64,000 bases of DNA from Isoetes taiwanensis. Lineage: Eukaryota; Streptophyta; Lycopodiopsida; Isoetales; Isoetaceae. Made by a program: the position numbers and the translations under genes. The stretch lies in contig JAJEKV010000047.1 in NCBI GenBank assembly GCA_021234155.1, positions 8,844,033 through 8,908,032 of the forward strand, read 5' to 3'. Shown piece by piece: positions 11,238 through 23,099 of the stretch; positions within the stretch are counted from its first letter, which is position 1; each line of letters opens with the position of its first letter. The notes beneath the pieces were generated by a model. The model was not told where the DNA came from. It was given only the letters and a program-made list of their open reading frames with translations, and made no database searches.

Positions 11238-12381
11238 CTTTTTTTTTTTTTTTTGAAGGTACAAATTTTTTGTATTGATTAGATAGAAAGAATTACAATA
11301 CAAAGATCCCTCATGGATCAGATATAATTTAAGTACAGAGGATCCCATCTGGATCTGAATCATGTCTATAGCAAATGTACGCATGAGCCTCTCTCAACCT
11401 CTTCTCCTGTCTAACCAATACTACAGTATTAACATCTTCTCAATTAAACAGAATACTATAGGAGCCAAATGCTCATTTTCCACAAGCTCCAGACAAATCT
11501 TGAATGCTCCAAAAATCCTCCTGCAAAACTAGAAATGAAGAGAAAAGAGTTGAAGAGTAATCTGATCAATTCTCCCGCATTGCTCAGAGAAGCCCAAATG
11601 CTTCAAACTATGATCTAATTCTGCAGTTTTACTACCAAATGCAAAATTAAAAGGAGATGCTGCATTGTCGGGATGTGCCAGTCAGCCAACCTGCAAAGCT
11701 AGACACACAGCCCAGCCACTAAAACTTCCCTCTAAAGTTTGGCTCATAATATTTGGTCTTGATATGGAAGCATCTTCCTGGACACAATCATATCCGTAGC
11801 TCGGCAATCTCAAATAATTTGACATCCTGTTTTAAAACTGTAAAATCGAAATCAAGAATTTACCCTGGCTCCTTCCAAGAAAACATCTCTAGATCTTTCC
11901 ACTAGCAAGAAAGAGCAAGAGAAAGGGGAAAAGGCCAACAATTCAGAAGATCTGCCATTAATTAGATTGCCCAGAAAACCATACATGAAAATTGCTCTCT
12001 TTATATTTCTGCTAAAAATCTGCTACCTTATAGGCTCTATGCCCTTTCGGATCTTGCTCTAAACAAGAAAATTATAAATTCCAAGAAACTTACATATTCT
12101 TGCTCAAACCAGCTTTAGCAAATCGGGCCATGTTAGTGGCATCTGGCAGAATCATAAAGACTGCCTTGAAGCAATTTCAAGCAAACAATCCCGAACAATC
12201 TTTAGAAGATAAGAATCCACCTGAATAAGTATGGCAAAACCCTGCTAGCATCCAATTTTGTCATTGATCTGCAAGAAAAGCTGCGGCAGTGCCGGACTCA
12301 GGAAGAGGAGGGCGGCGTCCTCTCCCTTTGCCGCCCTAGCCGCAGGCGCTAGTTGAGCGCCAAGAAACCATCCCGCCTCGC
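11238..12381 (-). mobile_element. Poly(A) retro-insertion (non-autonomous retroelement or retrocopy)
   Basis: A 1.14-kb segment begins on the plus strand with 16 T residues (11239-11254), that is, a poly(A) tail on the minus strand. It ends in a GC-rich block (12300-12375, with GCCGCCCTAGCCGC) that would be its 5' end. It is flanked by the perfect 14-bp duplication CATATATTGCTAAC. This is the structure left by LINE-machinery insertion. No RT, endonuclease or other domain is readable; minus-strand frames are cut by many stops. The T(n)GAAGG junction resembles that of the LINE at 13.55 kb, so it may use that family's 3' end. It could be a non-autonomous derivative or a processed copy of a cellular transcript; I cannot tell which. 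Confidence 0.75.
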
Positions 12382-12395
12382 CATATATTGCTAAC
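12382..12395. repeat. 14-bp target site duplication, right copy
   Basis: Exact second copy of CATATATTGCTAAC; see left copy. Confidence 0.85.
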
Positions 12396-12619
12396 TTGAT
12401 AGCCTTTGCAAAATAAAACTACCGACATTAGCATACTATAGCGTAGAATGGAAAAAATAGAGTTGATGTGATTTACGCACACTATTACTTCTAACTCCAA
12501 CCATCCCCTTGTATTTACATATCACAATATAATTGTGCGCAAATAGTGCAATTTGGGTTTATTAAGTCTAGCATAGGTTTTTTTTTCCTAATTGCAGAAA
12601 ACTAATGGTGCAAAACAAG

Positions 12620-13000
12620 TTCAACAAGGCTCTAAAATGACAGGCAAGCTATCGCGACCTCATTGATCAAGGGGGGCACCTTGACAAATATTGACGTGGC
12701 CACTAGAGTTGGTATAGTATATAAGAGATCATAGATCTCAAGGAAGAGAGAATAGGTAGAATCATTGTGGGGACGATTGGGAATTGCACTATGTTGCAGT
12801 ATGGATCCGAGGGATCAACGCAAGTTTGGCATGGGAAGCCCAAGGGACTCAAGGAATGGGGAACTCATGGGGTTCATGTTAATCAAACTTGGCCTCCTGT
12901 GAGGTTTGTAACATTGGTATTAGAGCACAGGTTCAATTCCTCGTTGGGGCAACCACATGGGTAGTTGGTGGGAGTGCCTGTTTCCTCTCGTGGTTTGGCC
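12620..13000 (+). mobile_element. Relic of an LTR end with tRNA-iMet primer-binding site
   Basis: TGGTATTAGAGC at 12916-12927 differs by one base from the standard iMet primer-binding site TGGTATCAGAGC and directly follows a sequence ending in AACA. About 200 bp upstream is TATAGTATATAAGAG (12714-12728), a plausible LTR promoter. Downstream, GGTTCAATTCCTCGTTGGGG (12930-12949) resembles GGGTTCAACGCCTCGTTG at 34556, so both may be relics of one family. Neither the second LTR nor coding sequence is recognisable. Confidence 0.4.
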
Positions 13001-13545
13001 GGCCACATGCTTGAGGGCAAGCATCCTCTGGGAGGGGAGGAATTCTATGAACATAGCAGGGCATGGGATAAAACCTTGGAGAGGTTAGGGCCCGATAAGG
13101 ATCCACCCCTTTGGCTTGCCGGTTGGCACTAGAGGGGCTAGTGCATAACATTATCAAATATGGACCATATTTCACCGCGAAGAATGTGAGAAAATTTCAA
13201 GGATTATTACTAGCGATTTTGGAGGTTTTGGATTTATGGGTTTGTCTTATCATCAAATGAGATTTACTGAATCAAGACACAACCACATTGGTTTGGGGTT
13301 ACAGTTTTGAGTTTAGGTTTAAATGGTAGGGCACATGGGTTTATGGTTAGGGTTCATGGACAGCCGACAAGGCTTTTGTCCACAATTCCTTAAATAATAA
13401 GTATAGTGGGTGTTCGAAAAGGGCAACCCCTTGATGCGACAACACGTTGCTTTTGTAGCATTTTATGCATATAATTGTAGCTCATCGACAATTGTTTTTT
13501 GTATTTATTTCAGTACACAACCCCTAATGTAGGAGTTAACATAGA
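13000..13545. other. No gene recognised
   Basis: Downstream of the LTR-like relic; only short frames without domains. Confidence 0.35.
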
Positions 13546-13547
13546 CA

Positions 13548-14735
13548 CTTTTTTTTTTTTTTTGAAGGACGACAAGCTCTATTCCCCAACTAAAAATCAG
13601 AGCAACATAAAATGCAAAGACAGGATTATAACCTCAGTGGACAAACCGATCCAACTGAGCACAACCACCTGCCTATGCAAAAGAATGAATCTGAAGGTAA
13701 GTATGCCAGATCAGTACTTTCTTCTTTTGATCAAGAGAAGAACAATTGTAAGCCATAACAATTTTATTTTGCGCCCACTGAAGAACAATCTCATCTGCAG
13801 TATCTACGCCCTTAAAGATAAACAACCTCCTTCTCTTCCAGATTGACCATAAAAGCCAGCCACATGCGAGATGAAAAGCTCGTTTCCGTAGTTTGGGCCA
13901 AGCATAAGGATAGATATCAAGCAAAATTTGCTGGCTAGATCTAGACGTGCCAAATACGGTCAACAACCAAGACCATGCCTGCCGAAGCCGCTCACACAAG
14001 AAAAAACAATGCTCAATACTCTCAACCCTTTGCAGACATAAAGGACAGAGCTCTGAAATCCGATTATCCATCTTATGGACTAACTTGTTGACTCTGAGGC
14101 ATCTATGGATCACTTGCCACCACAGAACTACTACTTTGGGATGAAGCAGCTTATCCCATACCCATATCCAAACACTTTTCCATTGTGGCTGAGGGACCTG
14201 AAGATGCCACCTATTAGATGGAGGCAGGATTTTAGAATGTAAAAGCAATTTATACACAGAAGACACAAACTGCCCTGGCTGAATATCCTGATGGCAACTC
14301 CATACGACTACCTCAATCTGTGGACCAGAATCCTGTGGCAACAATGCATCCAGATTACTCTGTCCCATCTGTACAACAAGAACTTTGTTCTAAATGCTTC
14401 CCATGACATGAGATGACCAGACTCATACCAAGCTGCAATAGTGCTGATACCAGCTGCTACCCGTCGTCGTTGAGTCTTTGGATGAACAACCACACTTAGA
14501 GGCACATTCTCTGGAGTGTCCTGCAACGGAATCCACCAGCATGGAGCGGACAACTGAAGACATGCCTCAGGATTAATATGGAAAAGAGACCTGACAGTAT
14601 CCCAAGCAGCAAGCAACCCCTTCAGAAAGGGAGAAGCATTAGGATACAGATGCATATGATAAAGCAAAGCCCAAGGAAGGAGGGCACTTTGTGTTTTAGC
14701 CCCGCATGGGCTGTTGTTTCTCAGCCCCATAGGGG
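13548..14735 (-). mobile_element. 5'-truncated L1-type LINE, RT zinc-binding C-terminus
   Basis: A run of about 15 T (13548-13562) marks the poly(A) tail of a minus-strand insertion. Minus-strand frame 14368-13673 contains the zinc-binding RT C-terminus: WDKLLHPKVVVLWWQVIHRC then LCPLCLQRVESIEHCFFLCE, with the Cys-x2-Cys...His-x4-Cys pattern. It ends in RRRLFIFKGVDTADEIVLQW then AQNKIVMAYNCS. An upstream frame 14730-14308 continues the protein (ALLPWALLYHMHLYPNASPF, CWWIPLQDTPENVPL); the two overlap in different frames, so one frameshift separates them. RT core and endonuclease are absent. I found no clear target duplication. Confidence 0.75.
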
Positions 14736-14739
14736 CGGG

Positions 14740-17027
14740 CGTTTTTTTTTACAACATCCAATACACACCCACATAAAAGCTATTGAAGTTATCTACACAT
14801 ATATAACTCATTTTCCAAAGATGACACGTATTTTGTTCTTTTGTTCTTTTTTATATAAATGACACGTATGCATATTTTCCGGTTCTTTTTCCTGGGTACT
14901 GGGGTTTTTAGATGTGATTCTCCGGTGGAAGTTTTAGCTCTCCCGTCTTCAACGAAGAATGTGGTATAAAGTGGAAGACATCGCCTTCAGCAGGTTTTTC
15001 TGCTGCATAGCTTCTTTGCCGCCATATTGAATGGCCAACGTATTCCTTTGCTTCTGCCCCTTGCGTGATCATGACAGAAAAGAAAAATATTTGAGTGGAG
15101 GTGTCGGAGAGCTAAATCTTTTCTATTGCAGATCTGGGGCTAGTTGCAAATCTACTTCTTCAAGTGATGGTTATGTTCTCTACTCCTGACCTAATTGTTT
15201 GCATATTTTCTTGAAGACTTGAATAATGTTCTCCTGAAGAATGAACTGCTCTTCCAGTAGGTCTGCTATGCGCGCCCAATGTATTTGAAGTTTACTTTCA
15301 GAAGGCAGTGATGGCAGTTGTGGCCACAGTTCTGAAGAGAAATGAGTCATTTGAAATGCGTTTGGAATTGGGGCTCTGTTTTTAGATTTGTCATGCAGAG
15401 TAATGATGGAAGCCAGCATGATTCTATTGTGTACAAATTGCACGAGCCTGATTACCAGTAGAATATGTAAGATGCAAAAACACCTTCTACGGCATGTAAG
15501 ATGCTAAACAGGCTGTATATATGGAAAACATGCTATATTTTGTTGCAGAGCCTTTTATATCTGAAAATTATGTGCAGTATCTGCTGAACGTTGGACATAG
15601 GCTTCAGATGCTCTAAGCCTACGATGATTGATGGGTTTGAGTATCGCATCACAGCATGCAAAAGTCAAGAATTTGGGAAAAGGTCAGGTTTTTGCATTTG
15701 AGCCCAATGTCTGGAGCATTATGTTGTGTCAGTCTGTTACCTTTCATAGAGATTTTCTTTGTCAATGACTGGTGGTCTCTTTCTTTCTGCACTTACATTG
15801 CTGTGTCCAATTTTAGCTAAATATTGCCCATGCCTAGATGTAAGGTCTTCACACTGTTATGCTCTAGTAGCGCACTCATGTATGCTCCATCCAGAATAAC
15901 CACCATGATCATAAATTTGCTGGGTCTAAAGCTGCGACCAAGGGCAAATTTCGAGCCTCTGTTAATTGATCTACTGTCCAGCCACAACTTCTGGAATGAA
16001 ATGAGTGATGTTATTTTCAAATCCGTAGGCATAACATCCACTTTATTCTCCCAATACAAATTAGGGTCTTCAGCCCCCTTCTTTTCTGGTGGCGAATGTT
16101 AGCAGTAGCTGCAGATGTTCAATTCCATCAACTCTGTCGCCAAGTATGGTTCCCACATTTTTGTTTGATGTGCACCCGTTCAGGATTTCTCTAGGTTGAG
16201 GATTTAAATAGATGCAAGTTCCTTGCTTCGTGATAGCCTTGAGGTTGCAAATATCAGGGTTCTGAAGAAAATTCTTGCTTCATGTGAGCTTTAAGCAAAG
16301 TAGACTTGCAGCTAAATTTAAGTCGAGTGTTTGTATTTTATTTGTATTCTGTTTTGTGTTTGATCTTCAGGTACTGGCTTCAGCTCCAGATGGCTTTAAT
16401 GAACCGTGGCAGATAGTGGCATGCATAGCCTTTGTTTTTATGATATGCTACATAGGAGTAAGCTTTCCTCTTTTTTAGATATATCTGTGGCACAACGTCC
16501 ATGAATACAGGTGTGGAAATGTCCTCTGGATTACATTCTTTCACATAGAAAAATTCTGATTGGCACTGGCTGGAAATAGTGAAAAGTGAAGCCAGAAATA
16601 CAAAATTCTGATTAGCACTGGCTGGAAATTCTTTGTCTGAAGATGCAGACATAGGAAGAGGAAAACGTTTATAAGACTTATATTTTTCCAGAGCATGTCC
16701 ATGTTAATCTAGAGCTATATCAAGACACAATAGGCAATTTCTTTCTCTCAGGGTTTCATGACTTCTATTTTAGACCACTATATGCGAACAATTGATTTCA
16801 AAGTAGAATTATGTATTTTGTGGTTTTTTCCTTGGTTCTTTTAGAGTGGCATTGCAGTATTTGCCATGATCTATATGTAGAAAATATGATATCTTTCCAA
16901 AGCCTTTGGTCTTGAGGATTTCAAGCTTTGAAAGGTAGTTGGTTGATTATATCAGTGTAGGCACAAGATATTATATTGATGGAATAAGATCTTACATTGA
17001 TTGAAAATTTTCTGGGAAGATGTAAAT
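14740..17027. other. No gene recognised; one exon-like segment and a short duplication
   Basis: At about 16371-16458 a segment between a TTCAG acceptor-like site and GGAGTAAGC reads VLASAPDGFNEPWQIVACIA then FVFMICYIG, a possible membrane-segment exon of unknown family. Open frames at 15180-15443, 15817-16059 and 15824-16102 have no domain I recognise. The sentence-like word AAAATTCTGATT...GCACTGGCTGGAAAT occurs twice (about 16550-16577 and 16602-16629). Confidence 0.35.
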
Positions 17028-17032
17028 TGATG
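17028..17032. repeat. Target site duplication TGATG, left
   Basis: TGATG immediately before the left LTR, repeated at 30181-30185 after the right LTR. Confidence 0.8.
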
Positions 17033-18648
17033 TGTGACGCTCCCTGAACATATACGACCCTCGGCCGTATACATACGGGGACTTTCCCCTCCCATGGCAA
17101 CCAACTTGCCATAAGCAGGGCCCTCCGTCTAACTCGGGCCGTCTATAATAAGACGCTCAAGTGAAGGACACAGAGGGGTCATTCGGCCCACGCCTTCAAT
17201 GGGCGCCTACGTCGCGGAAGCGTGAATACAAGGGTTAGCACACAGCATAAATTATATATAAATAACCACCACGAAGGGTGGCACATCCATCCAAATACCA
17301 ACGGCAAAGCATATGCATCTAAACCTAAGAAAACACCCCAAACCCAAGGTTCTACCCCGGTTCCGACTCCTGTGAGGGTAACTGACGGCTTGGCCTCAAG
17401 AGATCAGCAGACAGAGGTATAACCTGGCGTTGGCTGGCATAGAACATCGGCTAGGGTGGTCCACTCCATCCGCCCCTCCTGTGCACACTTTGCAGATGGG
17501 TCAATTCACGCTATGGCTTCGCTATAGCCTTCCGGAGACGCAGGCTCGAGGCATCACCCTGCTGAGCCTACTCCAGGGTTCATGAAGCCCCAGTCCGATG
17601 AGGCAGGTCAGGGAGGCGTCCCCTTCCAGAATCACAGTGGTTCCATGGGTGAGCTAGAGAATACGTGCCGCATCAGCGACCCCCGCATCCGTACCCGACT
17701 TACTCACCCTAAATCTACTCAAAGTGCAAGGTGCCCCATACGGGTCACACCTCTACACCCAGGGAGTGTCAGACCCATACCCGGCCCTCTACGGGGAGGC
17801 TATCGCCTAGCTTGTAGGAGTCTCGGGAGCCTTTATGTTCGTGCAAGACCCCACCCCACTTCACCAACATGTTCCTTGTCCGGTGCTAAGCCGGCACCAT
17901 AGCATCTATGACCGGTGGGTTCTTGTGCACAGCCGCATTTAATCCGGGATAATACAGGGCTCTATCTAGGAGCATACTACAATAAATAGCCTCGGAGAGG
18001 TCTCTACCCCCTTAATTCCCCATTTCGAGAGTAACACTAAGCTAACAACCACCAATCCATCCATTACAAGCAAAACCGAATCGAAATATATAGAGAACCT
18101 ACCTTTACAATCAAGGGTTAGTTCCTAAGTAAACACAGAGAGAATAGACCAACAACCCAAACAGGTGCCCAACAGTGGCGCTTTTATCCTAGAATTCACA
18201 ACTACACTAGCCACCCACCCGTGTCCCTTTCGACCCATTGTCATTGGGGATCTCCATCTTCTTGGTCCGGGTGTTCACTTGTGCAAGAAGGGTGGCCCAA
18301 TTGCTCAAGGTGGCGCTCACCGGGTCACAAAGGTGGCGCCCACCGCTCAAGGTGAGTTGTGGTCGATATGGGGGGGGTGATCCACCCTATTGACCCCAAT
18401 TAGCATTATCATGCTAACCAATCGAGGGTGGCCACGGTGGCCTTTCCCAAACCATAATTAGCTTAATTATGGTTTTTAAATATTAGTTCCTTAATTATAG
18501 GTTATTATTGTCAATAATTAAATTAGCATAGCTAATTTAATCCCTTTTAAGTGAACCACCTAGGTTCCCATACCCCATGTATGTATGTATCCTTGGTGAC
18601 GATGTCAACATATTTATACTTTATACCGATAAATACTTTAACGCCACA
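17033..18648 (-). repeat. Chromovirus 3' LTR (left end of element)
   Basis: 1616 bp, aligned end to end with 28555-30180. Differences cluster at CAG/CTG sites (see findings). It contains the block TGCAAAGTGTGCAC on the minus strand (about 17495), shared with the LTR family at 41.1 and 57.4 kb. Confidence 0.9.
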
Positions 18649-18662
18649 TTCTCCCCTCCTTA
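18649..18662 (-). promoter_or_regulatory. Polypurine tract
   Basis: Minus strand reads AAGGAGGGGAGAA directly upstream of the 3' LTR; this is the expected plus-strand primer for reverse transcription. Confidence 0.75.
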
Positions 18663-19259
18663 GAAATAATGTCATTGTCCTCAAAGATTGAGGTTAGATA
18701 CAATATAATAAATGACAAGAAGGAAATTTCTGATTTCAGAAGGTAATATATTAAAGCTTTCAAGTTTACAACAGTTTAAGTACCAAAAGTGCAATTCACA
18801 TCCTTATCATAATTAAAAAGTGCAAGGACCAAGGTCCAAGATCAACAACAAATAGAACATGTAGATAACATAAAGCGAAGAATTCGGGTCATCAAGAACC
18901 CCAGAACATGGATGTGTCAATGATCGCTCAATCGGCCCGCACATGGTAATATATCGCTTTTATATAGATAAAATAATTAGGTTGTGGTTGAAGGGTCCAC
19001 CCCCTATAAGAAAATAAAAGGAAATTTATCTACAAGGAACCTGTCATGCCTATGGTTCGCAGTCCATTATGGCGTAAGGAATGGCTAGGTTCCTATTATA
19101 GCCAAGATGAATGCGGTTATGAACTACATGCTTTACAAGCAGTTCGCGGTCATGTCCACATTGACAGTACACCACGTCCTAAGGGACACAAAGGTGATCC
19201 CATCATCGGTAACCGTTGTTAACTACGATGCATCTACCCCTCTACATATTCTCGGCGAA
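18663..19259 (-). other. Chromovirus 3' untranslated region
   Basis: No coding sequence between the chromodomain stop region and the polypurine tract. Confidence 0.5.
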
Positions 19260-19466
19260 TCAAGTCTTCACCGGGAGCGGGGTTGATAGCATCGTTGATG
19301 GTGCGCCTTGAGATTCGCGATAAAATCTGGATAATGCTTTCAAGGTCCAAGTTTCCATCACCCACGTAGCATCCTCCACCGGCAAGTGCTTCCACTTGAC
19401 CAGGTATTGCAACTTTTGAGTCCTCCGAGTCTGTTTATAAGCCCGGTCAAGGAGAGCTTCAGGCAC
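19260..19466 (-). pseudogene. Chromodomain at the C-terminus of integrase
   Basis: Minus-strand frame reads LLDRAYKQTRRTQKLQYLVK, then WKHLPVEDATWVMETWTLKA and LSRFYRE. The order (hydrophobic)-x-x-R...YLVKWK...P..(E)..TWE-like is the chromodomain pattern, with the aromatic residues Tyr and Trp in place. In chromoviruses this module follows integrase and is thought to guide insertion to histone-marked chromatin. It is in a different frame from the upstream integrase pieces. It is about 60 residues, the usual size of the domain. Confidence 0.8.
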
Positions 19467-20008
19467 TATCTCGAGCTACTCCTCTGTCATTTCGAGGAGG
19501 GTTGGGGTTTCCAAAACCTCCTCCGGATCGTGGGTGTGTTGTTTCGGAAGACTCACGCGGGAAGACCTTGTGGATCTTCAAGCTGGCGGTATGGATCCAA
19601 GCGATATGCCCGTTCTCCAATACGCTCGGTGATTTTAAATGGGCCCGCCCATCTGGGTGCTAACTTCTTGCAGTTACCAATTTTAAGCTTGGCTTGTTTC
19701 ACTTTGATTTTAAGCCAAACTGATTCGGCCCACTTGAAGACTCGTGGGGTTCTCAGGTTTATCCGCTACACTTTTTCTCGACGACCGCGGCGCCTAACAA
19801 GTAACCACGAACTTCTTCAACTAAGGCCTCGCATTTCCAAAAGGAGCTGTTGGGAGACCTCCACTTTAGACACAGGGTTATGCCAGGTGTCTCGAGTAAG
19901 GCATTGATAACCATAGTTTATCATGAAAGGAGACATTCTGGAAGACTCCTATTTCATACTGTTATAGGCAAACTCAACTAGATAAATATAGTCACCCATT
20001 GGGATTGC

Positions 20009-20607
20009 TTACTCCATACATAACTTCAGAGCATATCCTCTATAATACATTGGTACGCCTCCGCTTGACCATCCGCCCGAGGATGATAAGTCGCACTCAT
20101 AGCAAGCTTGGTTTGTATGGTGGTGAAGAAATCTTTCCAAAATGCACTTACAAATTTGGGATCTCATCCGATACAATGACCCGTGGCATTCCGTGCAACC
20201 TGAAGATCTCTTTTGCAAAAAGCAGAGCAGTATCAAAAGGCGGTGTCCGTGGTACGACATGGCAAGAAATGAGCCATTTTTGACAATTTGTCGACCACGA
20301 CCATTAACGCATCATATCCACGGAGAGTACGTGGAAGGCCCACTATAAAATCCATGGTTATCACTTCCCACTTAGCGTTGGGCACATCCAAAGGTTGCAA
20401 TTCTCCTGGAGTCCTTAATTGTTCTGCCTTGGTCTGCTGACATACTTGACACTGCTTAATGTACCTGGCAATGTCCTTCTTCATCGAAGGCCAAAAATAA
20501 CTGGAGCGGATTTTAAAGTAGGTCTTCATAAAACCGGCATGTCCAGCTATAGGGCTGTTGTGCGTGTCATGGAGGATTAACTTACGCACTTTAAGTATGA
20601 GGTACAC
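20009..20607 (-). pseudogene. Ty3 integrase (HHCC zinc domain and DDE core), frameshifted
   Basis: 20607-20233 holds the zinc domain (HDTHNSPIAGHAGFMKTYFK ... CQVCQ) and the first catalytic Asp in ITMDFIVGLPRT. A second frame at about 20210-20010 continues with SDPKFVSAFWKDFFTTIQTK, supplying the second Asp, and TYHPRADGQAEAYQCIIEDM, supplying the Glu. All three catalytic positions are therefore encoded but split by a frameshift near 20235. Integrase inserts the cDNA into the host chromosome. The copy is non-functional as sequenced. Confidence 0.85.
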
Positions 20608-20764
20608 ACAACTTGTCCTTGTGGATACAACAAATTGCCCTCTTTCTTATATGAATAGAAAGCGCCACGTTCTTTATCCGTATGCGTGCCTCCTTATTTA
20701 GACTACTCCAAATTTCATAGAACTCGGGATCGGTGGCTAAAGTTTGTTCTATCTTTTACCAAAC

Positions 20765-21040
20765 TCACTTGTGAGTGTCTAAAATCGCATTACAATGGGT
20801 TCGGGTTACCAAGGGATGGCGTGATAATGCATCCAAGAACCACATTGTGCTTTCCGTGCTTATACATGATCTCAAAATCATATTCTTCAAGAAATTCCAT
20901 CCATCTCCTCCTCGACGGAGGTTGAGATTGGGTTGGGTGGTCAAATATCTGGAGACTTTGGTGATCTCAGGTCCAATCGAACCTTCTACCAAGGAGGTAG
21001 TATCTCCATATTCGCAAAGCCAACAACACTAGCAATTCCG
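20765..21040 (-). pseudogene. RNase H / connection region remnant
   Basis: Minus-strand frame 20992-20765 reads NLNLRRGGDGWNFLKNMILR then TMWFLDALSRHPLV. In Ty3 elements the equivalent is the RNase H end and linker, which runs through a (D/N)xxADALSR motif. The mixture of matching and non-matching stretches shows frameshifts inside it. 21040-21560 holds the rest of RT and RNase H in scattered frames. Confidence 0.65.
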
Positions 21041-21558
21041 GTCATGGGTAGGATATCGCTGTTTCGTCTCATTCATCTTCTTTGAATCATAAGCAATAAC
21101 CCTCCCTCCTCGCATTAGAACCCCACCGCGGGCAATTTTGCTGGCATCCGTGGCCACTAGTTTATCCTTATCGAGGATCGGGCAACGTGAGAACGGGTGC
21201 CGAGGTTAAGGCATCTTTAAGCTGCCGGAAACTTCCCCAACCTTAGTCTTCCAAAGGCTCCATCCAATCCTTCACCTTCTCATGCTTGGTAAGATTTGTA
21301 AGAGGGCCCGCAATCCTTGCAAAATCCTTTACAAATTTTCGGTAATATCCTCGCTAATCCCAAGCTGCGGACTTTAGGAGACATTTCCTCGAATAGGCCA
21401 TTCCCTTACAAAACCTCTATCTTTGCAGGATCTGTAGCAATCCCCGCTGAAATAATATGACCCAAGTAATCAACCTTTGGAGTGGCAAACTTGCACTTAG
21501 AGAACTTGGCAAAAGCCGATGACGCCTTAACTTTTGTAGAGCCAATTTAAGATGTTTC

Positions 21559-22038
21559 TCATGCTCCCCGTAGGGTCTTCTTGTAGATGAGAATGTCGTC
21601 AAAGAAAATAACAACAAAGTCATCCAAGTATTGTCGGAAAACATCATTCATCAACCGCATAAACGTTGCGGGGGCATTAGTTAATCCGAAAGGCATAACG
21701 GTAAACTCATAATGCCCATATCTAGTGCGAAAAGCAGATTTATGGATGTCTTCCTCTTTAATTCTTATCTGATGGTATCCTGAGCGAAGATCAATCTTTG
21801 AGAAATACTTGGCCCCTTGCAACTGATCCATCAGATCATCTGCCCTTGGCAAAGCATAGCGATTTTTGATAGTATGCTTGTTGAGTTGCCGATAATCAAT
21901 ACACATTCTCAAGGAGCCGTCCTTTTTCTTCACAAAAAGAATAGGGGCGCCAAAGGGCGAAACGCTAGGTCGAATAAAACCTAGGTTTAGCAGCTCTTGA
22001 AGTTGTTTCTTAAGCTCTGCCAGCTCTGGAAGACTCAT
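21559..22038 (-). pseudogene. Ty3 reverse transcriptase
   Basis: 160-codon frame with the classical Ty3 order: [40 protein letters not shown] and [20 protein letters not shown]. Next come [20 protein letters not shown] (motif A Asp), [20 protein letters not shown] (motif B), and [15 protein letters not shown]. The catalytic pair is FFDD, where LDD or IDD is commoner before DIL. Upstream it connects in another frame to the protease; downstream the thumb and RNase H are frame-shifted. RT copies the element RNA into DNA in the cytoplasmic particle. Confidence 0.9.
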
Positions 22039-22339
22039 ACCATGACGGGCCTTGCTGGTAGGTTTAGTACAGGGCTCTAAAGCTATCTCACATTCTACCC
22101 CTCCGAAAGGAGGAAGCTTCGGATTTCGTCAGGGGAAGAGATCGCTAAATTGTGGAGGATATCGGGCAATGCCTCGGGGCAAGGTGTTGATTACTTGGTT
22201 TTGTTTAGCATCCGACTCAATAGAAGCAAGTCCGATAACGCAGGAGCTTTTGCTTGCGATAGCTTTATCTAACCGCCGAATGGACATAGACCGCATGATA
22301 GGGTTGAATGGTTCACCTTTTATAGTTACGCTGGCTCCA

Positions 22340-22650
22340 TTAGTCTGCGTTGAAGGTAACTTCTCTCTCGCAGCCTATGTTGGCTTTTGCTGATGCCAAG
22401 AATTCCATTCCAACAATGAGGTCGATTTGCCAATATCCATTAACCTCGGCACCCATAGCAACCGGTGCGCCGGCAACCGTGATCTTAAGGTTGATGCGAC
22501 GCACCATGAGTATGCTAACCTTACCATCGGCTAAAGTGACAGCGCCCTGGGCCGCGGACCTTAGGGTTTTCGGTTGTAGGACCCGGGCCATTCTAGGAGA
22601 AGCAAAATTATGTGTACCCCCGTATCCATAAGAATTACAAAAGGCTTACC
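22340..22650 (-). pseudogene. Retroviral-type aspartic protease
   Basis: On the minus strand PFVILMDTGVHNFASPRMAR carries the Asp-Thr-Gly active site (near 22629), followed by LADGKVSILMVRRINLKITV and GYWQIDLIVGMEFLASAKAN. The latter matches the conserved ...D(V/L)I(L/V)GM(D/E)(W/F)L motif near the protease end. It processes the gag-pol polyprotein. It is in a different frame from both gag and RT. Confidence 0.75.
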
Positions 22651-23099
22651 GCCTACTTGGCCTATGGTGGAAATGACAACAGGCCTGACTTTCAGCATTG
22701 CCCGGTTCTATAGCTGCAAGGATATGAGACGACCGTGAATGTACTCGAGCGCCCCTCGTCAGCAGGTAATGTTGACTCAATATCGCCCCAAATAAGGTCG
22801 GCCATGGCCACCGGGCCTCGGGTAAAACATATGGGCAATTCTCAAGATGAAGTGTCCAGCCTCATACACCTCAGAATATGCCTTATCTCGCTAAGCGGTA
22901 TTCTCCCGCCTCTTTAGGAATGGACCGTAAGAGGTTTCAACTTCCTTACCAGCATTGTTCTCGCTTATCCGCGCTAAAAAGCGAATTTTTCTTCTCGGGC
23001 GACCAAGAAGAGTTCTCACGAGAGGGCCCCTGACTTGGAGAGCGGGGTTTGTAAGGTGGACGGCCGCGGGTCGCGAGTAAGGAGCGGGGACGCGGATAT

